From the NCBI GenBank assembly GCA_963663265.2, contig CAXXXM010000001.1, forward strand, positions 1,240,001 through 1,304,000: DNA of 64,000 nt, given 5' to 3'. A program made the translations under genes and the position numbers. This document shows positions 34,589 through 43,834 of this stretch, one piece after another; position 1 is the stretch's first letter; each line of letters begins with the position of its first letter. This DNA is from JAEXOD01 sp963663265 (lineage in GTDB: Bacteria; Bacteroidota; Ignavibacteria; Ignavibacteriales; Melioribacteraceae). The notes under the pieces are model-generated. The model was given only the letters and a program-made list of their open reading frames with translations, was not told the origin of the DNA and ran no database searches.

Positions 34589-35238
34589 TGAAAAAATTAT
34601 TAACCGAAAAAGATATAATTGATTTTTCAAAGAAAGGCGTAAAGGAATTATTTGTTGAAAAAGAGACAATTATAACTCCTTTAGCCATTGATAAAATTAA
34701 ATTATTAAATATTAAAATTAAATATGATTCACCATCAAAAAGCATAGAGCAGGCAGAAATAAAAAACTTTGTTGGTAATTATAAAGTTGCTGTTGGGTCT
34801 GATCATACCGGTTTTATGACTAAAAAAATTGTTATTAATTATTTAGAAAGCAAAGGTTATAAGATTGAAGACGTTGGAACCTATAGTGATAAATCTTGTG
34901 ATTATCCGGATTTTGCATATCTTGTAGCAAAAAAAGTAGCATTAAAAGAAGTCGATTTTGGAATACTACTTGATGCTACGGGTATACCCTCTGCAATTAC
35001 TGCTAACAAAATACCAACAATAAGAGCAGCAACTTGTTATAATGAGTTTACTGCTCGTAGTGCTCGCGAACACAATAATGCAAATATTATTGTGCTTGGA
35101 GCAAAATCTTTAGGCGAAGAACTGATTAAAAGTATTTTAGAAACATGGTTACAAGCCTCTTTTTTAGGTGACAGACATCAAAGAAGATTGGATAAAATTA
35201 CAGATATTGAAAAAACTTTTTTTAAGGAAATTAATTAG
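34588..35238 (+). CDS. RpiB/LacAB-like sugar-phosphate isomerase with altered active site
   Basis: A 216-residue protein with an RpiB fold from about residue 63. The phosphate/sugar site GSDHTGF (70-76) and REHNNANIIVLG (160-171) are kept. The catalytic loop reads LDATGIPSAITANK (128-141): aligning on ANK puts Asp129 where E. coli-type RpiB has its catalytic Cys, and the Glu used by the mycobacterial type is also absent. An N-terminal extension of about 55 residues (EKDIIDF, then ITPLAIDKIKLLNIKI) resembles a short domain of microcompartment-linked proteins. Whether it isomerises ribose-5-phosphate is open. It joins manC and pyrK in a run of overlapping genes. Confidence 0.75.
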   Translation: MKKLLTEKDIIDFSKKGVKELFVEKETIITPLAIDKIKLLNIKIKYDSPSKSIEQAEIKNFVGNYKVAVGSDHTGFMTKKIVINYLESKGYKIEDVGTYSDKSCDYPDFAYLVAKKVALKEVDFGILLDATGIPSAITANKIPTIRAATCYNEFTARSAREHNNANIIVLGAKSLGEELIKSILETWLQASFLGDRHQRRLDKITDIEKTFFKEIN

Positions 35239-35246
35239 GGATATTA

Positions 35247-36008
35247 GTGAATCAATACTTTTGTAAAATCACATCAAATAGATTCATTACTAAAAACACC
35301 TTTATTTTAGAATGCGAATGTCCTGATTTGGTAAACATTATTAAGCCAGGTCAATTTTGCAATATAAAGGTTTCGGATAACCTTGTTCCATTATTAAGAC
35401 GACCCTTTAGTATAAGCGATGTTCAAAATAAAAACATTAGTTTTATGATAAGTCTGCATGGAAAAGGAACTGAGATTCTTGCATCAAAAAAAGAAGGGGA
35501 ATATTTAGATATTTTAGGTCCATTAGGCAACGGATTTGATTATACAAGTAATGATTTTTCAAAAGCAATAATTATTGCTGGTGGAATTGGAATTGCCCCT
35601 TTCCCATATTTAATTAAGAAACTAAAAGTTCTTAATATAAGCTTTGAATGCTACTTGGGATTTAGAAATAATACCGAAATAATAAATGAAGGAATTACCA
35701 AATATTCAGTTGCTACTGACGATGGTTCATTTGGTGTCAATGGAAATATTATCGATTTATTAAAAAAAGAATTAGTATATAATAGTGGCTATAAACTTTT
35801 TGCTTGCGGACCTACTCCAATGTTAAAAGCAGTTCAAAAATTTGCCGCTGATAATAATTATAATTGTGAAATTTCTACTGAAAGTGCAATGGCTTGTGGA
35901 TTTGGCATTTGTCAAGGATGTCCAATTGAATCAACACATCAAGATGATCATTTTATGCTTGTATGTAAAGATGGTCCAGTATTTAATAGCAGAGATGTAA
36001 AACTATGA
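35247..36008 (+). CDS. pyrK: Dihydroorotate dehydrogenase electron-transfer subunit
   Basis: A 253-residue flavoprotein with an FAD domain (LVPLLRRPFSISDV), an NAD domain (AGGIGIAPFPYLIKKL) and a C-terminal [2Fe-2S] site in ACGFGICQGC and a later Cys in LVCKDGP. It passes electrons from PyrD to NAD. Start is GTG at 35247 with AGGG 8 nt upstream. The end overlaps pyrD by 4 nt, which fits a class 1B heterotetrameric DHODH. Confidence 0.94.
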   Translation: MNQYFCKITSNRFITKNTFILECECPDLVNIIKPGQFCNIKVSDNLVPLLRRPFSISDVQNKNISFMISLHGKGTEILASKKEGEYLDILGPLGNGFDYTSNDFSKAIIIAGGIGIAPFPYLIKKLKVLNISFECYLGFRNNTEIINEGITKYSVATDDGSFGVNGNIIDLLKKELVYNSGYKLFACGPTPMLKAVQKFAADNNYNCEISTESAMACGFGICQGCPIESTHQDDHFMLVCKDGPVFNSRDVKL

Positions 36009-36925
36009 TTAATCCCATAGCTTTATCAGTAAATATCGGTAATTTAGAATTAAGGAACCCAATACTATTAGCTTCCGGAACTGTTGGCTATGGTTACGAG
36101 ATTGCCAAATTTTTGGATTTTTCGAAAGTTGGAGGCATAATCACAAAGTCGCTATCTCTTAAACCAAGAAAAGGAAATAAACCTCAAAGGATTGTTGAAA
36201 CAACAGCAGGTATGTTAAATGCAATAGGTTTAGCAAATGTTGGAGTTGAAGAATTTATTTTATCTAAAATCCCTTTTTTGGAGACATTAGATACTAAAAT
36301 TATTTGTAATATTGCTGCCAGCAGCATTGATGAATATGCTGAATGTGTAAGGATGTTAAATGATCAGAAAGTTATTGCGGCATTTGAAATTAATATTTCG
36401 TGTCCCAATGTAAAAGATGGGGGATTAATATTTGGGAATGATTTGTCCTCTGTAACAAAAATTACAAGTAAACTACGGGCAGTTACAAATAAACCATTAA
36501 TTATAAAATTATCTCCAAATGTTTCAAATATTTCTGATTTTGCAAGAGCAGCTAAAGAAAACGGAGCAGATGCAGTTAGTGCAATAAATACATTAGTTGG
36601 GGCGGCATTTGATATAAAAACAAAAAAACCAAAATTAGCTAATATTACAGGTGGTCTATCAGGTCCGGCAATCAAACCAATTGCCATTGCAAAAATATTT
36701 GAAATTAGTAGGAAAGTAGATATTCCAATAATAGGCATTGGCGGTATTTCCAATTGTGATGATTTAATTGAATTTTTAATTGCTGGGGCAAGTGCAATTC
36801 AATTAGGAACAATCAATTTTGTTAATCCTTTTAGTGCTAATATAATTTTAGATGATTTAAATAAATACTGCATTCAAAACAAAATAAATAAAATTACAGA
36901 TTTAACGGCATCTTATAAACTATAA
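36005..36925 (+). CDS. pyrD: Dihydroorotate dehydrogenase, class 1B catalytic subunit
   Basis: A 306-residue FMN enzyme that oxidises dihydroorotate in pyrimidine synthesis. Class 1 features are visible: the catalytic Cys in INISCPNVKDGG (about residue 130), IIKLSPNVS, and the FMN phosphate-binding IGIGGISNCDD near residue 245. The pairing with pyrK, with a 4-nt overlap, identifies class 1B, which uses NAD+. folC follows on the next base. Confidence 0.95.
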   Translation: MINPIALSVNIGNLELRNPILLASGTVGYGYEIAKFLDFSKVGGIITKSLSLKPRKGNKPQRIVETTAGMLNAIGLANVGVEEFILSKIPFLETLDTKIICNIAASSIDEYAECVRMLNDQKVIAAFEINISCPNVKDGGLIFGNDLSSVTKITSKLRAVTNKPLIIKLSPNVSNISDFARAAKENGADAVSAINTLVGAAFDIKTKKPKLANITGGLSGPAIKPIAIAKIFEISRKVDIPIIGIGGISNCDDLIEFLIAGASAIQLGTINFVNPFSANIILDDLNKYCIQNKINKITDLTASYKL

Positions 36926-38203
36926 ATGACTATTGAAGAAAGTTTAGCAAAGATTTATTCTTTACACCAATTTGATATAAAACTTGGTTTAAATAAAATA
37001 AATCATTTGTTGGGATATTTGGGAAATCCACAAAAACAATTAAAAACAATTCATATTGCCGGTTCAAATGGCAAGGGGAGTGTTTCATCTTATTTAGCAA
37101 GTATCTTGTTTGAAGCTGGGTATAAAGTTGGTTTATATACTTCTCCACATGTTGTAAAATTTAATGAAAGAATAAGAATTAATGGTACAATGATAGAAGA
37201 TGAGTATATCAACAATTTTATTTTTAGTATAGATAGTTACATAAGAGAATACAAACCAACTTTTTTTGAAATCACCACAGCTTTAGCATTTAAATATTTT
37301 GCCGAAAATAATATTGATATCGGAATAATTGAAACAGGTTTAGGCGGAAGACTTGATGCAACAAATGTATTGGAGCCAATAGCTACAGTAATTACGTCAA
37401 TTAGTTTAGAACATACAAATATTTTAGGTGATACAATTGAAAAAATAGCATTTGAAAAAGCCGGAATTATAAAAGAAAAAACAAATTGTTTTTTGGGTTT
37501 AGTACCCATGGAGGCAGAAAAAGTAATTTCTAAAAAATGTGAAGAAAATCATTCTGAATTGATTATACTAAAAAAATGTATTGATTTTAATAATAAAATT
37601 TTTAATATTTCATGTAATAATTTTATATTTCATATATATAACCCTGTTTTAAAAGGAAACCACCAATATTACAATTTATCTTTAGCCATTCTTGTATTAC
37701 AAAAAACTTTTAATTTATCTGATTGGCAAATTTACAACAAGGGTATTAACAACATTATTAAAAATAGTGGCTTTCAATGTAGATATGAAATATTGAATAA
37801 TGAGCCAAAAATTATTTTTGACGCTGCTCATAACAGCGAAGGGATAGAAAGTTTTGTAAATCAATTTACTAAAGAAAAAAACGATTACAACAATGTTTAT
37901 TTTATTTTTGGTGCAATGAAAGATAAAAATATTGAAGAAATGCTTTCCAAATTGAAACCTTTCAGCACAAAATTATATTTTACACAAATAAATTATGAAC
38001 GTGCCGCAACTCCTGAAATTTTATCTCAAATTGCTGACAAGTTAAATATTATTAATGAAATAGTAACTAATCCAGAAGATTATATAAATAAATTTAAACA
38101 AAATAAAAATAATTCTAAAAATTGTTTAGTAGTATTAGGCAGTATTTATCTGCTTGGTCAAGTTAAAAACAAAATGATTGAAAAAAAATACTTGACAATG
38201 TAG
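36926..38203 (+). CDS. folC: Folylpolyglutamate/dihydrofolate synthase
   Basis: A 425-residue Mur-ligase-family enzyme adding glutamate to folates. The P-loop HIAGSNGKGSVSS lies near residues 44-56, EtGLGGRLDATN near residues 135-146, and a LEHTNILGDTIEKIAFEKAGI block follows. FDAAHN in the C-terminal domain is also typical. Length is typical of FolC. The start codon directly follows the pyrD stop. The following 38204-38324 (121 nt) contains no gene. Confidence 0.95.
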   Translation: MTIEESLAKIYSLHQFDIKLGLNKINHLLGYLGNPQKQLKTIHIAGSNGKGSVSSYLASILFEAGYKVGLYTSPHVVKFNERIRINGTMIEDEYINNFIFSIDSYIREYKPTFFEITTALAFKYFAENNIDIGIIETGLGGRLDATNVLEPIATVITSISLEHTNILGDTIEKIAFEKAGIIKEKTNCFLGLVPMEAEKVISKKCEENHSELIILKKCIDFNNKIFNISCNNFIFHIYNPVLKGNHQYYNLSLAILVLQKTFNLSDWQIYNKGINNIIKNSGFQCRYEILNNEPKIIFDAAHNSEGIESFVNQFTKEKNDYNNVYFIFGAMKDKNIEEMLSKLKPFSTKLYFTQINYERAATPEILSQIADKLNIINEIVTNPEDYINKFKQNKNNSKNCLVVLGSIYLLGQVKNKMIEKKYLTM

Positions 38204-38324
38204 TTTGTAAAAACTATTTTAATAAAGAGATAGTAATACACATCCGGGATAAAATCACCTTAAACTAAACAATTTACAAATAATGTAAATACTTATTAAT
38301 AATAAAAAAAATAAAAGGTTCCTT

Positions 38325-39581
38325 ATGATGCAAATGGATATTTCCGAACTCCAATCCAAAAAGATTGTAGACCTATACAAAATAGCGAAAGATTTTGGTG
38401 TAAGCGGTTATAGTGATTATAGAAAGCAAGAATTGATATTTAAGATTTTAGAAGCTCAGACACAAAAAGATGGTCTTACTTTTTCTAAAGGAGTTTTAGA
38501 AGTATTAGGAGATGGATATGGTTTTTTACGTTCATCTGATTATAACTATTTGCCTTCTCCAGATGACATTTATGTTTCACCATCACAGATTAAGCGTTTT
38601 AGTTTGAGAACAGGTGATTACGTAAGAGGTCAAGTTCGTCCTCCTAAAGACGGGGAAAGATTTTTCGCTCTTTTGAGAGTTGAAGCAGTAAACGGGAAAA
38701 ATCCTGAAGAGATTAGAGAACGAACTTTGTTTGACAACTTAACTCCTTTATACCCCACTAAAAGAATTAAGTTAGAATCCGTTCCTGGAGAGTATTCAAT
38801 GAGAATTATGGATCTTCTATCACCAATAGGTAAAGGTCAAAGAGGTCTTATCGTTTCTCCTCCAAAAAGTGGTAAAACTATTCTTTTACAAAAAATTGCA
38901 AACTCAATTACAAGAAATCATCCTGAAATTAAATTAATTATGCTTTTAATTGATGAACGCCCTGAAGAAGTAACTGATATGCAAAGATCTGTTCAAGCTG
39001 AAGTAATCAGTTCAACTTTTGACGAACCGGCTGAAAGACACGTTCAAGTAGCTAATATGGTTATTGAAAAAGCTAAAAGAATGGTTGAAGCTGGAGATGA
39101 TGTTGTAATATTACTTGACAGTATAACAAGATTAGCAAGAGCACATAATACTGTAATTCCTCATAGTGGTAGAATCCTTTCCGGTGGTGTTGATTCTAAT
39201 GCACTCCAAAAGCCAAAAAGATTTTTTGGTTCTGCAAGAAATACCGAAGAGGGAGGAAGTTTAACAATTATTGCTACTGCGTTAATTGATACTGGTAGCA
39301 GAATGGACGAAGTTATCTTTGAAGAATTCAAAGGAACCGGAAATATGGAAGTAGTTCTTGATAGAGATTTGGCTGATAGAAGAGTCTTCCCTGCAATTGA
39401 CGTTAATAGAAGTGGAACCCGTAAAGAAGAATTATTATTAAAAGAAGAAGAATTGAATAAAATTTGGATTTTAAGAAAAATTCTTAGTGATTTTGACCCA
39501 ATTGAAGCTATGGAATTTTTATTGGACAAAATGCGTGGAACAAGAACGAATAAAGAGTTTTTAAACGGTATGAATAATTAA
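38325..39581 (+). CDS. rho: Transcription termination factor Rho
   Basis: A 418-residue RNA-dependent ATPase helicase. It has an N-terminal Rho_N helical region (SELQSKKIVDLYKIAKDF), an RNA-binding cold-shock domain (VLEVLGDGYGFLRSSDYNY), the Walker A motif in IVSPPKSGKT (about residues 177-186) and the Walker B/LLDSITRLARAHNT region. Many Bacteroidota Rho proteins carry a long insertion near the N-terminus; here there is none. ATG 38325 is used; further ATGs at 38328 and 38334 are possible. AGG at 38315-38317 serves as a ribosome-binding site. Confidence 0.97.
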   Translation: MMQMDISELQSKKIVDLYKIAKDFGVSGYSDYRKQELIFKILEAQTQKDGLTFSKGVLEVLGDGYGFLRSSDYNYLPSPDDIYVSPSQIKRFSLRTGDYVRGQVRPPKDGERFFALLRVEAVNGKNPEEIRERTLFDNLTPLYPTKRIKLESVPGEYSMRIMDLLSPIGKGQRGLIVSPPKSGKTILLQKIANSITRNHPEIKLIMLLIDERPEEVTDMQRSVQAEVISSTFDEPAERHVQVANMVIEKAKRMVEAGDDVVILLDSITRLARAHNTVIPHSGRILSGGVDSNALQKPKRFFGSARNTEEGGSLTIIATALIDTGSRMDEVIFEEFKGTGNMEVVLDRDLADRRVFPAIDVNRSGTRKEELLLKEEELNKIWILRKILSDFDPIEAMEFLLDKMRGTRTNKEFLNGMNN

Positions 39582-39592
39582 ATTTTCTAACT

Positions 39593-40813
39593 GTGAAAAT
39601 AAACTTATATATTATAATTTTTATATTTCTTTACTCCTGTTCTTTTGGACAGGAGAGAAGAATTCCAATTACATACCAATCCTTAGTAAATCAGGATTCG
39701 ACAAATCTTTATATTTACACTTCTTTTAGTATTCCATTTAATAGTTTAGTATTTGTTAAAGATGGTAATATTTATAAAAGCAATTTTACCTGGACAACAG
39801 AATTAAAAAGTGATAAAAGTGAAATAATTAGAGATGTAAAAAGATTTGAACTATCGACTGATGATTATGCAGTAACTGTTTCTGCTGATTCTTTTTATAA
39901 AGGCTTTTTAAGTATTTTATGCGATACCTTAAAATATAATTGTTCAAACTTAATTGAATTTGGTAACACTAATTTTTCATATTCATTTGGAGAAACGGTG
40001 TTGGATTTGAGAACAAAATTGGATTCTTTGTTACGAGTACCCATAGTTACAGAAGAATTAAACAACAAACATTACTTATCCAACAGAGGAAATATTATTC
40101 CTCTGTCTAACAGCAACTATACTATCATATTCCCCAATATTGATTCAAATCAGGATTCTTTACAAATAGATATTATTCAAAAGAATAAAACAAATAAATT
40201 CCATGCATTAAAATATGAATTTGAAAACTTTGTTTTTGCAACTGAAAATAAAGATGTAACCGTTAATTTTTTACAGAATACATCCAATAAAAGTATTTAT
40301 ATTCTAAATAATTTTGTTGAAAGTATTGAAGAAGGGGAATTTATTATCTCTTATATTCAAAACAATAAAACTTATAAAAACAAGTTGTCATTAGAATGGT
40401 TTGATAAGCCGAAGAGTTTATCATCAAATGAAATTGCTTTAGATGTATTATATTCATTTTTTAGTAAAGAAAAGATTGATAAAATATCAGATTTAGATGA
40501 TAATGAAATTTATGATGGAATAAAATTATTCTGGAATAGTAATTTTCCATCAAAAGGGCGAATAAACGGAAAGATGAATGAGTTTTTTACTCGGGTTGAT
40601 TTGGCTATTGAAAAGTTCAGTATATCCAATAAGCAGAATGGATATGCAACTGATAGGGGTAAGATTTTTATTAAATATGGTGAACCTGATTCAATTAAGA
40701 GAGAATATACAGAACGAGATAACATAATTGAATTATGGAACTACAAAAATATAAATAAAACATTTATTTTTAATGACATCTCCGGTATTGGAAATTTTAC
40801 TTTAGTGAAATAA
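39593..40813 (+). CDS. GWxTD-domain lipoprotein
   Basis: A 406-residue exported protein with a lipobox around Cys16 (LYSCSFGQ). The C-terminal 60 residues match the GWxTD domain of Bacteroidota and Chlorobiota: GYATDRGKIFIKYGEPDS, then ELWNYKN and FIFNDISG, with Trp of the naming motif replaced by Tyr-Ala. The domain's role is unknown. The N-terminal 300 residues are mainly beta and unrecognised. Start is GTG, 11 nt after rho, with no clear ribosome-binding site. pdxA begins one base past its stop. Confidence 0.8.
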   Translation: MKINLYIIIFIFLYSCSFGQERRIPITYQSLVNQDSTNLYIYTSFSIPFNSLVFVKDGNIYKSNFTWTTELKSDKSEIIRDVKRFELSTDDYAVTVSADSFYKGFLSILCDTLKYNCSNLIEFGNTNFSYSFGETVLDLRTKLDSLLRVPIVTEELNNKHYLSNRGNIIPLSNSNYTIIFPNIDSNQDSLQIDIIQKNKTNKFHALKYEFENFVFATENKDVTVNFLQNTSNKSIYILNNFVESIEEGEFIISYIQNNKTYKNKLSLEWFDKPKSLSSNEIALDVLYSFFSKEKIDKISDLDDNEIYDGIKLFWNSNFPSKGRINGKMNEFFTRVDLAIEKFSISNKQNGYATDRGKIFIKYGEPDSIKREYTERDNIIELWNYKNINKTFIFNDISGIGNFTLVK

Positions 40814-40814
40814 T

Positions 40815-41792
40815 ATGAAACATATTGCGTTTTCGTGTGGTGATACAAATGGAATTGGTCCTGAAATATGTATAAAGGCAATTTCAAGGCTTTCAAAAAA
40901 TAAAAACAACAAGTTTATTCTCTCAATTCCAAACAATGTTTTTCAATCATATTCCAACTTAATAGATTTTGAATATACGGATTGTTCAAAAATAACAGAT
41001 AAATTATTAAAGTCTAATCAAGTTTTAATAGAATATTTGGATGATGTCAAGTTGTCTTTTGGTATTCCTACTGAATATTCTGGAGCAGCAAGCGTTTTAT
41101 CAATTAATAGATGCCTTGAATTAATTGATATTGGATTTTCATCAGGTATAATTACAGCACCAATTTCCAAATATGCAATAAATTTAGCAGGTATCAATTT
41201 TATTGGACATACTGAATTAATAGCTTCACGTTATTTAATTGATATTCCGGTAATGACTTTTTTATCACCCAAGCTAAAGTGTGCCTTAGCAACAATACAT
41301 ATCCCATTAAAAAATGTTTCACCGTCATTAAATATTAATAAACTATTAATACTTCTAACAACTATTAAAAATAGTTTAATCAATGATTTTAACATTAAAA
41401 ATCCAATAATTGGGTTGCTTGGATTAAATCCTCATGCTGGTGAAAACGGTAATATTGGTGATGAAGAGTTAAAAATACTAAATCCTATTGTTGACAAATT
41501 AGAATTTGTCAAAGGACCATTTGTACCGGATGCTTATTTTGGGAATAAATTATTTAAGCAATATGATTTAACTTTAGGACTTTACCATGATCAGGTTTTA
41601 ATACCGTTTAAGTATATTGCATTTGATAGCGGAGTAAACTTTACTGCCGGACTTCCAATAGTAAGGACATCTCCTGATCATGGAACTGCATTTGACATTG
41701 CCGGTAAAAATATGGCTAATGCCGAAAGTATTATTCAAGCATTTAAATGGGCAAAAATAATAATAAAAAATAGACATAAAAATGTTTGTTGA
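40815..41792 (+). CDS. pdxA: 4-hydroxythreonine-4-phosphate dehydrogenase
   Basis: A 325-residue NAD-dependent, metal-binding enzyme of pyridoxal-phosphate synthesis. Typical motifs are GDTNGIGPEI at the N-terminus, TAPISKYAINLAG then FIGHTE (metal/substrate His), LGLNPHAGENG and SPDHGTAFDIAGKN. Length fits PdxA. It belongs to the deoxyxylulose-5-phosphate-dependent PLP pathway, for which partners are not in the window. Its last 11 nt overlap the next gene. Confidence 0.95.
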   Translation: MKHIAFSCGDTNGIGPEICIKAISRLSKNKNNKFILSIPNNVFQSYSNLIDFEYTDCSKITDKLLKSNQVLIEYLDDVKLSFGIPTEYSGAASVLSINRCLELIDIGFSSGIITAPISKYAINLAGINFIGHTELIASRYLIDIPVMTFLSPKLKCALATIHIPLKNVSPSLNINKLLILLTTIKNSLINDFNIKNPIIGLLGLNPHAGENGNIGDEELKILNPIVDKLEFVKGPFVPDAYFGNKLFKQYDLTLGLYHDQVLIPFKYIAFDSGVNFTAGLPIVRTSPDHGTAFDIAGKNMANAESIIQAFKWAKIIIKNRHKNVC

Positions 41793-42504
41793 TAATTATA
41801 AAATTGTTGCGTTAATATATGATCATCTAATGACAGAAATTGATTATAAAGGATGGACATTATATATTAACGAAATAAAAAAGAAGAATAAAATCAAAAA
41901 TGGATTGACATTAGAAATTGCTTGTGGAAGTGGAAAGATTGCAGAACTATTACAAAATTCTGTCGAACATTTATATGTTGGCGATAAATCATTTTCAATG
42001 TTAAAAAACATTAAATCAGAGACTATTCCCAAGATCTGTTTTGATATGACTATGTTTCCATTTAAGCACCAATTTTCGTTTATTTATTCTACTTTTGATA
42101 GTATTAATTACATATTAGAAAAAAAACAACTAAAAAAGTTTTTTGCGTCTATTGATAAAATATTAGCTCCAAAAGGTTGTTTTACCTTTGATGTATCATT
42201 AGAAAATAACAGTTATAGAGTAATAGAAGAATTGAATAGAGAGGGAGTATATCAAGGCTTTTATTATCGTCAGCAAAGCAGTTATAATAAAAGGAAAAAA
42301 ATACATGAAAATAATTTTTTAGTAATTTCTCCCGAAGGTGAACATTATGAGGAAATTCATTTGCAAAAAATTTATAAATTTTATGATTATTTTAGTGTAT
42401 TAGAGAATACAAATTTGTATGTTAGCAATTGTTATAATGCTTTTACATTTGAGGATGCAGATCCTTCAGACGAACGGGCACAATTTGTAATAAGAAAAAG
42501 GTGA
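41782..42504 (+). CDS. SAM-dependent methyltransferase
   Basis: A 240-residue class I methyltransferase with a glycine-rich SAM-binding motif TLEIACGSGKIAELL at about residues 43-57, DMTMFPF and DSINYILE motifs of the Methyltransf_25 type, and an all-beta C-terminal segment. YDHLMTEIDYKGW at the N-terminus is usual in this group. The substrate is unknown. It overlaps pdxA by 11 nt and stands 4 nt before the ftsE-like gene. Confidence 0.8.
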   Translation: MFVDNYKIVALIYDHLMTEIDYKGWTLYINEIKKKNKIKNGLTLEIACGSGKIAELLQNSVEHLYVGDKSFSMLKNIKSETIPKICFDMTMFPFKHQFSFIYSTFDSINYILEKKQLKKFFASIDKILAPKGCFTFDVSLENNSYRVIEELNREGVYQGFYYRQQSSYNKRKKIHENNFLVISPEGEHYEEIHLQKIYKFYDYFSVLENTNLYVSNCYNAFTFEDADPSDERAQFVIRKR

Positions 42505-42508
42505 AAGA

Positions 42509-43186
42509 TTGTTATCTTTAGAAAATATAGATTTTGCATATCCCAATCAACCAGTATTAAACAATATTAGTTTAAGTGTTAATCAGTCCGATTTTATTTT
42601 TTTAATTGGTAGAAGTGGTTCAGGAAAGACAACATTGATGCAATTAATTTATATGGATAAAATGCCAACAAACGGCGTTATAAGCTTTTTGGATTATTCT
42701 TCTAAAACAATAAAATCAAAAGAAATTCCATTTATAAGAAGAAAAATTGGCGTAATATTTCAGGATTACAAATTATTAAACGATAGGACTGTATATGAGA
42801 ATCTTGAATTTGTTCTTCAAGTAACCGAAACTAAACCCAAAGGAATAAAGAAGAAAATAATTAATGCACTTTCAGATGTTGGTTTATCTCATAAACAAAA
42901 CAATTATCCAAACGAACTTTCAGGAGGAGAAAAACAAAGAATAGCAATTGCACGAGCAATAATAAACGATCCTGTTTTGATTTTAGCTGATGAGCCAACA
43001 GGCAATTTAGACCCGGAAACTTCAGAAGAAATTATGGGAATTTTAAAGAAAATAAATATGCGCGGTACAGCAGTTATTTGTGCTACCCATAATTACGATT
43101 TAGTAAAACGTATTGAAGGCAAAATATTAAAACTATCTAATGGTACCGCAGCACAAGTTGTATTAAAGAAAAAAATTATTCAGTAA
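42509..43186 (+). CDS. ftsE: FtsE-like ABC transporter ATP-binding protein
   Basis: A 225-residue ABC ATPase. Walker A is GRSGSGKTT (about residues 32-40), the Q-loop is VIFQDYKLL, the signature is LSGGEKQRIAIARAI, and Walker B is VLILADEPTGNLD. VFQDYKLL and EFVLQVTE are typical of FtsE, the cell-division ATPase paired with FtsX. The start is TTG at 42509 with AAGGTGAAAG upstream. No ftsX follows; the next gene (adk) is on the other strand and overlaps by 11 nt. A LolD-like transporter ATPase is an alternative. Confidence 0.8.
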   Translation: MLSLENIDFAYPNQPVLNNISLSVNQSDFIFLIGRSGSGKTTLMQLIYMDKMPTNGVISFLDYSSKTIKSKEIPFIRRKIGVIFQDYKLLNDRTVYENLEFVLQVTETKPKGIKKKIINALSDVGLSHKQNNYPNELSGGEKQRIAIARAIINDPVLILADEPTGNLDPETSEEIMGILKKINMRGTAVICATHNYDLVKRIEGKILKLSNGTAAQVVLKKKIIQ

Positions 43187-43826
43187 TTTTTAATGCTTCA
43201 AAAATATTTTTAGTAACTTCTTTTATTGGTAATGTACCATCAATTATAAAGACTTTACCACTATTTCTATAATAATCAAAAACCGGTTCTGTGGTATTAT
43301 GGAAAACTTCAACTCTACGTTTAATAACTTCAACATCGTCATCTTTCCTTTGAATGAGATTACCAACAGAACCACATTTCGGACATGTATTGGCTTTAAC
43401 AATTTCTTTATTGCTAACAATATTTTTACAATTAGTACATAAACGTCTTTGTGAAAGTCTTTCAATAATTATTTCATCTTTTGCATCTAAAGAAAGAATT
43501 ATAGGATTGGAAATTTTTAAGCTTTCCAATATAGGTTTTAATAAAAGTGCTTGTTCAACAGTACGCGGAAATCCATCTAAAATAAACCCATTTCTGCTTT
43601 TAGGATCTTTAAGAACGTCTTTAACTATTCCAGCAACAATCTCATCAGGTACTAAATTGCCTTTTTCAACAATTTCTTTAGCTTTAATTCCCATTGGGGT
43701 TTGTTTATTAATAGCATCTCGTAATATATCGCCAGTAGAAATATGTGGGATGTTTAATTTTGATGAAATTATTTTTGCTTGAGTTCCTTTTCCAACTCCT
43801 GGTGCACCAAAAATTATTATTTCCAT
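43176..43826 (-). CDS. adk: Adenylate kinase with zinc-type lid
   Basis: A 216-residue enzyme interconverting ATP plus AMP with two ADP. The P-loop GAPGVGKGTQ is at residues 7-16, GFPRTVEQA is in the AMP-binding region, and the LID carries four cysteines, CTNC and CPKC, likely for zinc. The lid cysteines are common in Gram-positives and some other bacteria. It converges with ftsE and overlaps its end by 11 nt. tadA starts upstream on the same strand with an 8-nt gap. Confidence 0.96.
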   Translation of the reverse strand: MEIIIFGAPGVGKGTQAKIISSKLNIPHISTGDILRDAINKQTPMGIKAKEIVEKGNLVPDEIVAGIVKDVLKDPKSRNGFILDGFPRTVEQALLLKPILESLKISNPIILSLDAKDEIIIERLSQRRLCTNCKNIVSNKEIVKANTCPKCGSVGNLIQRKDDDVEVIKRRVEVFHNTTEPVFDYYRNSGKVFIIDGTLPIKEVTKNIFEALKITE

Positions 43827-43834
43827 TTTTCGAC

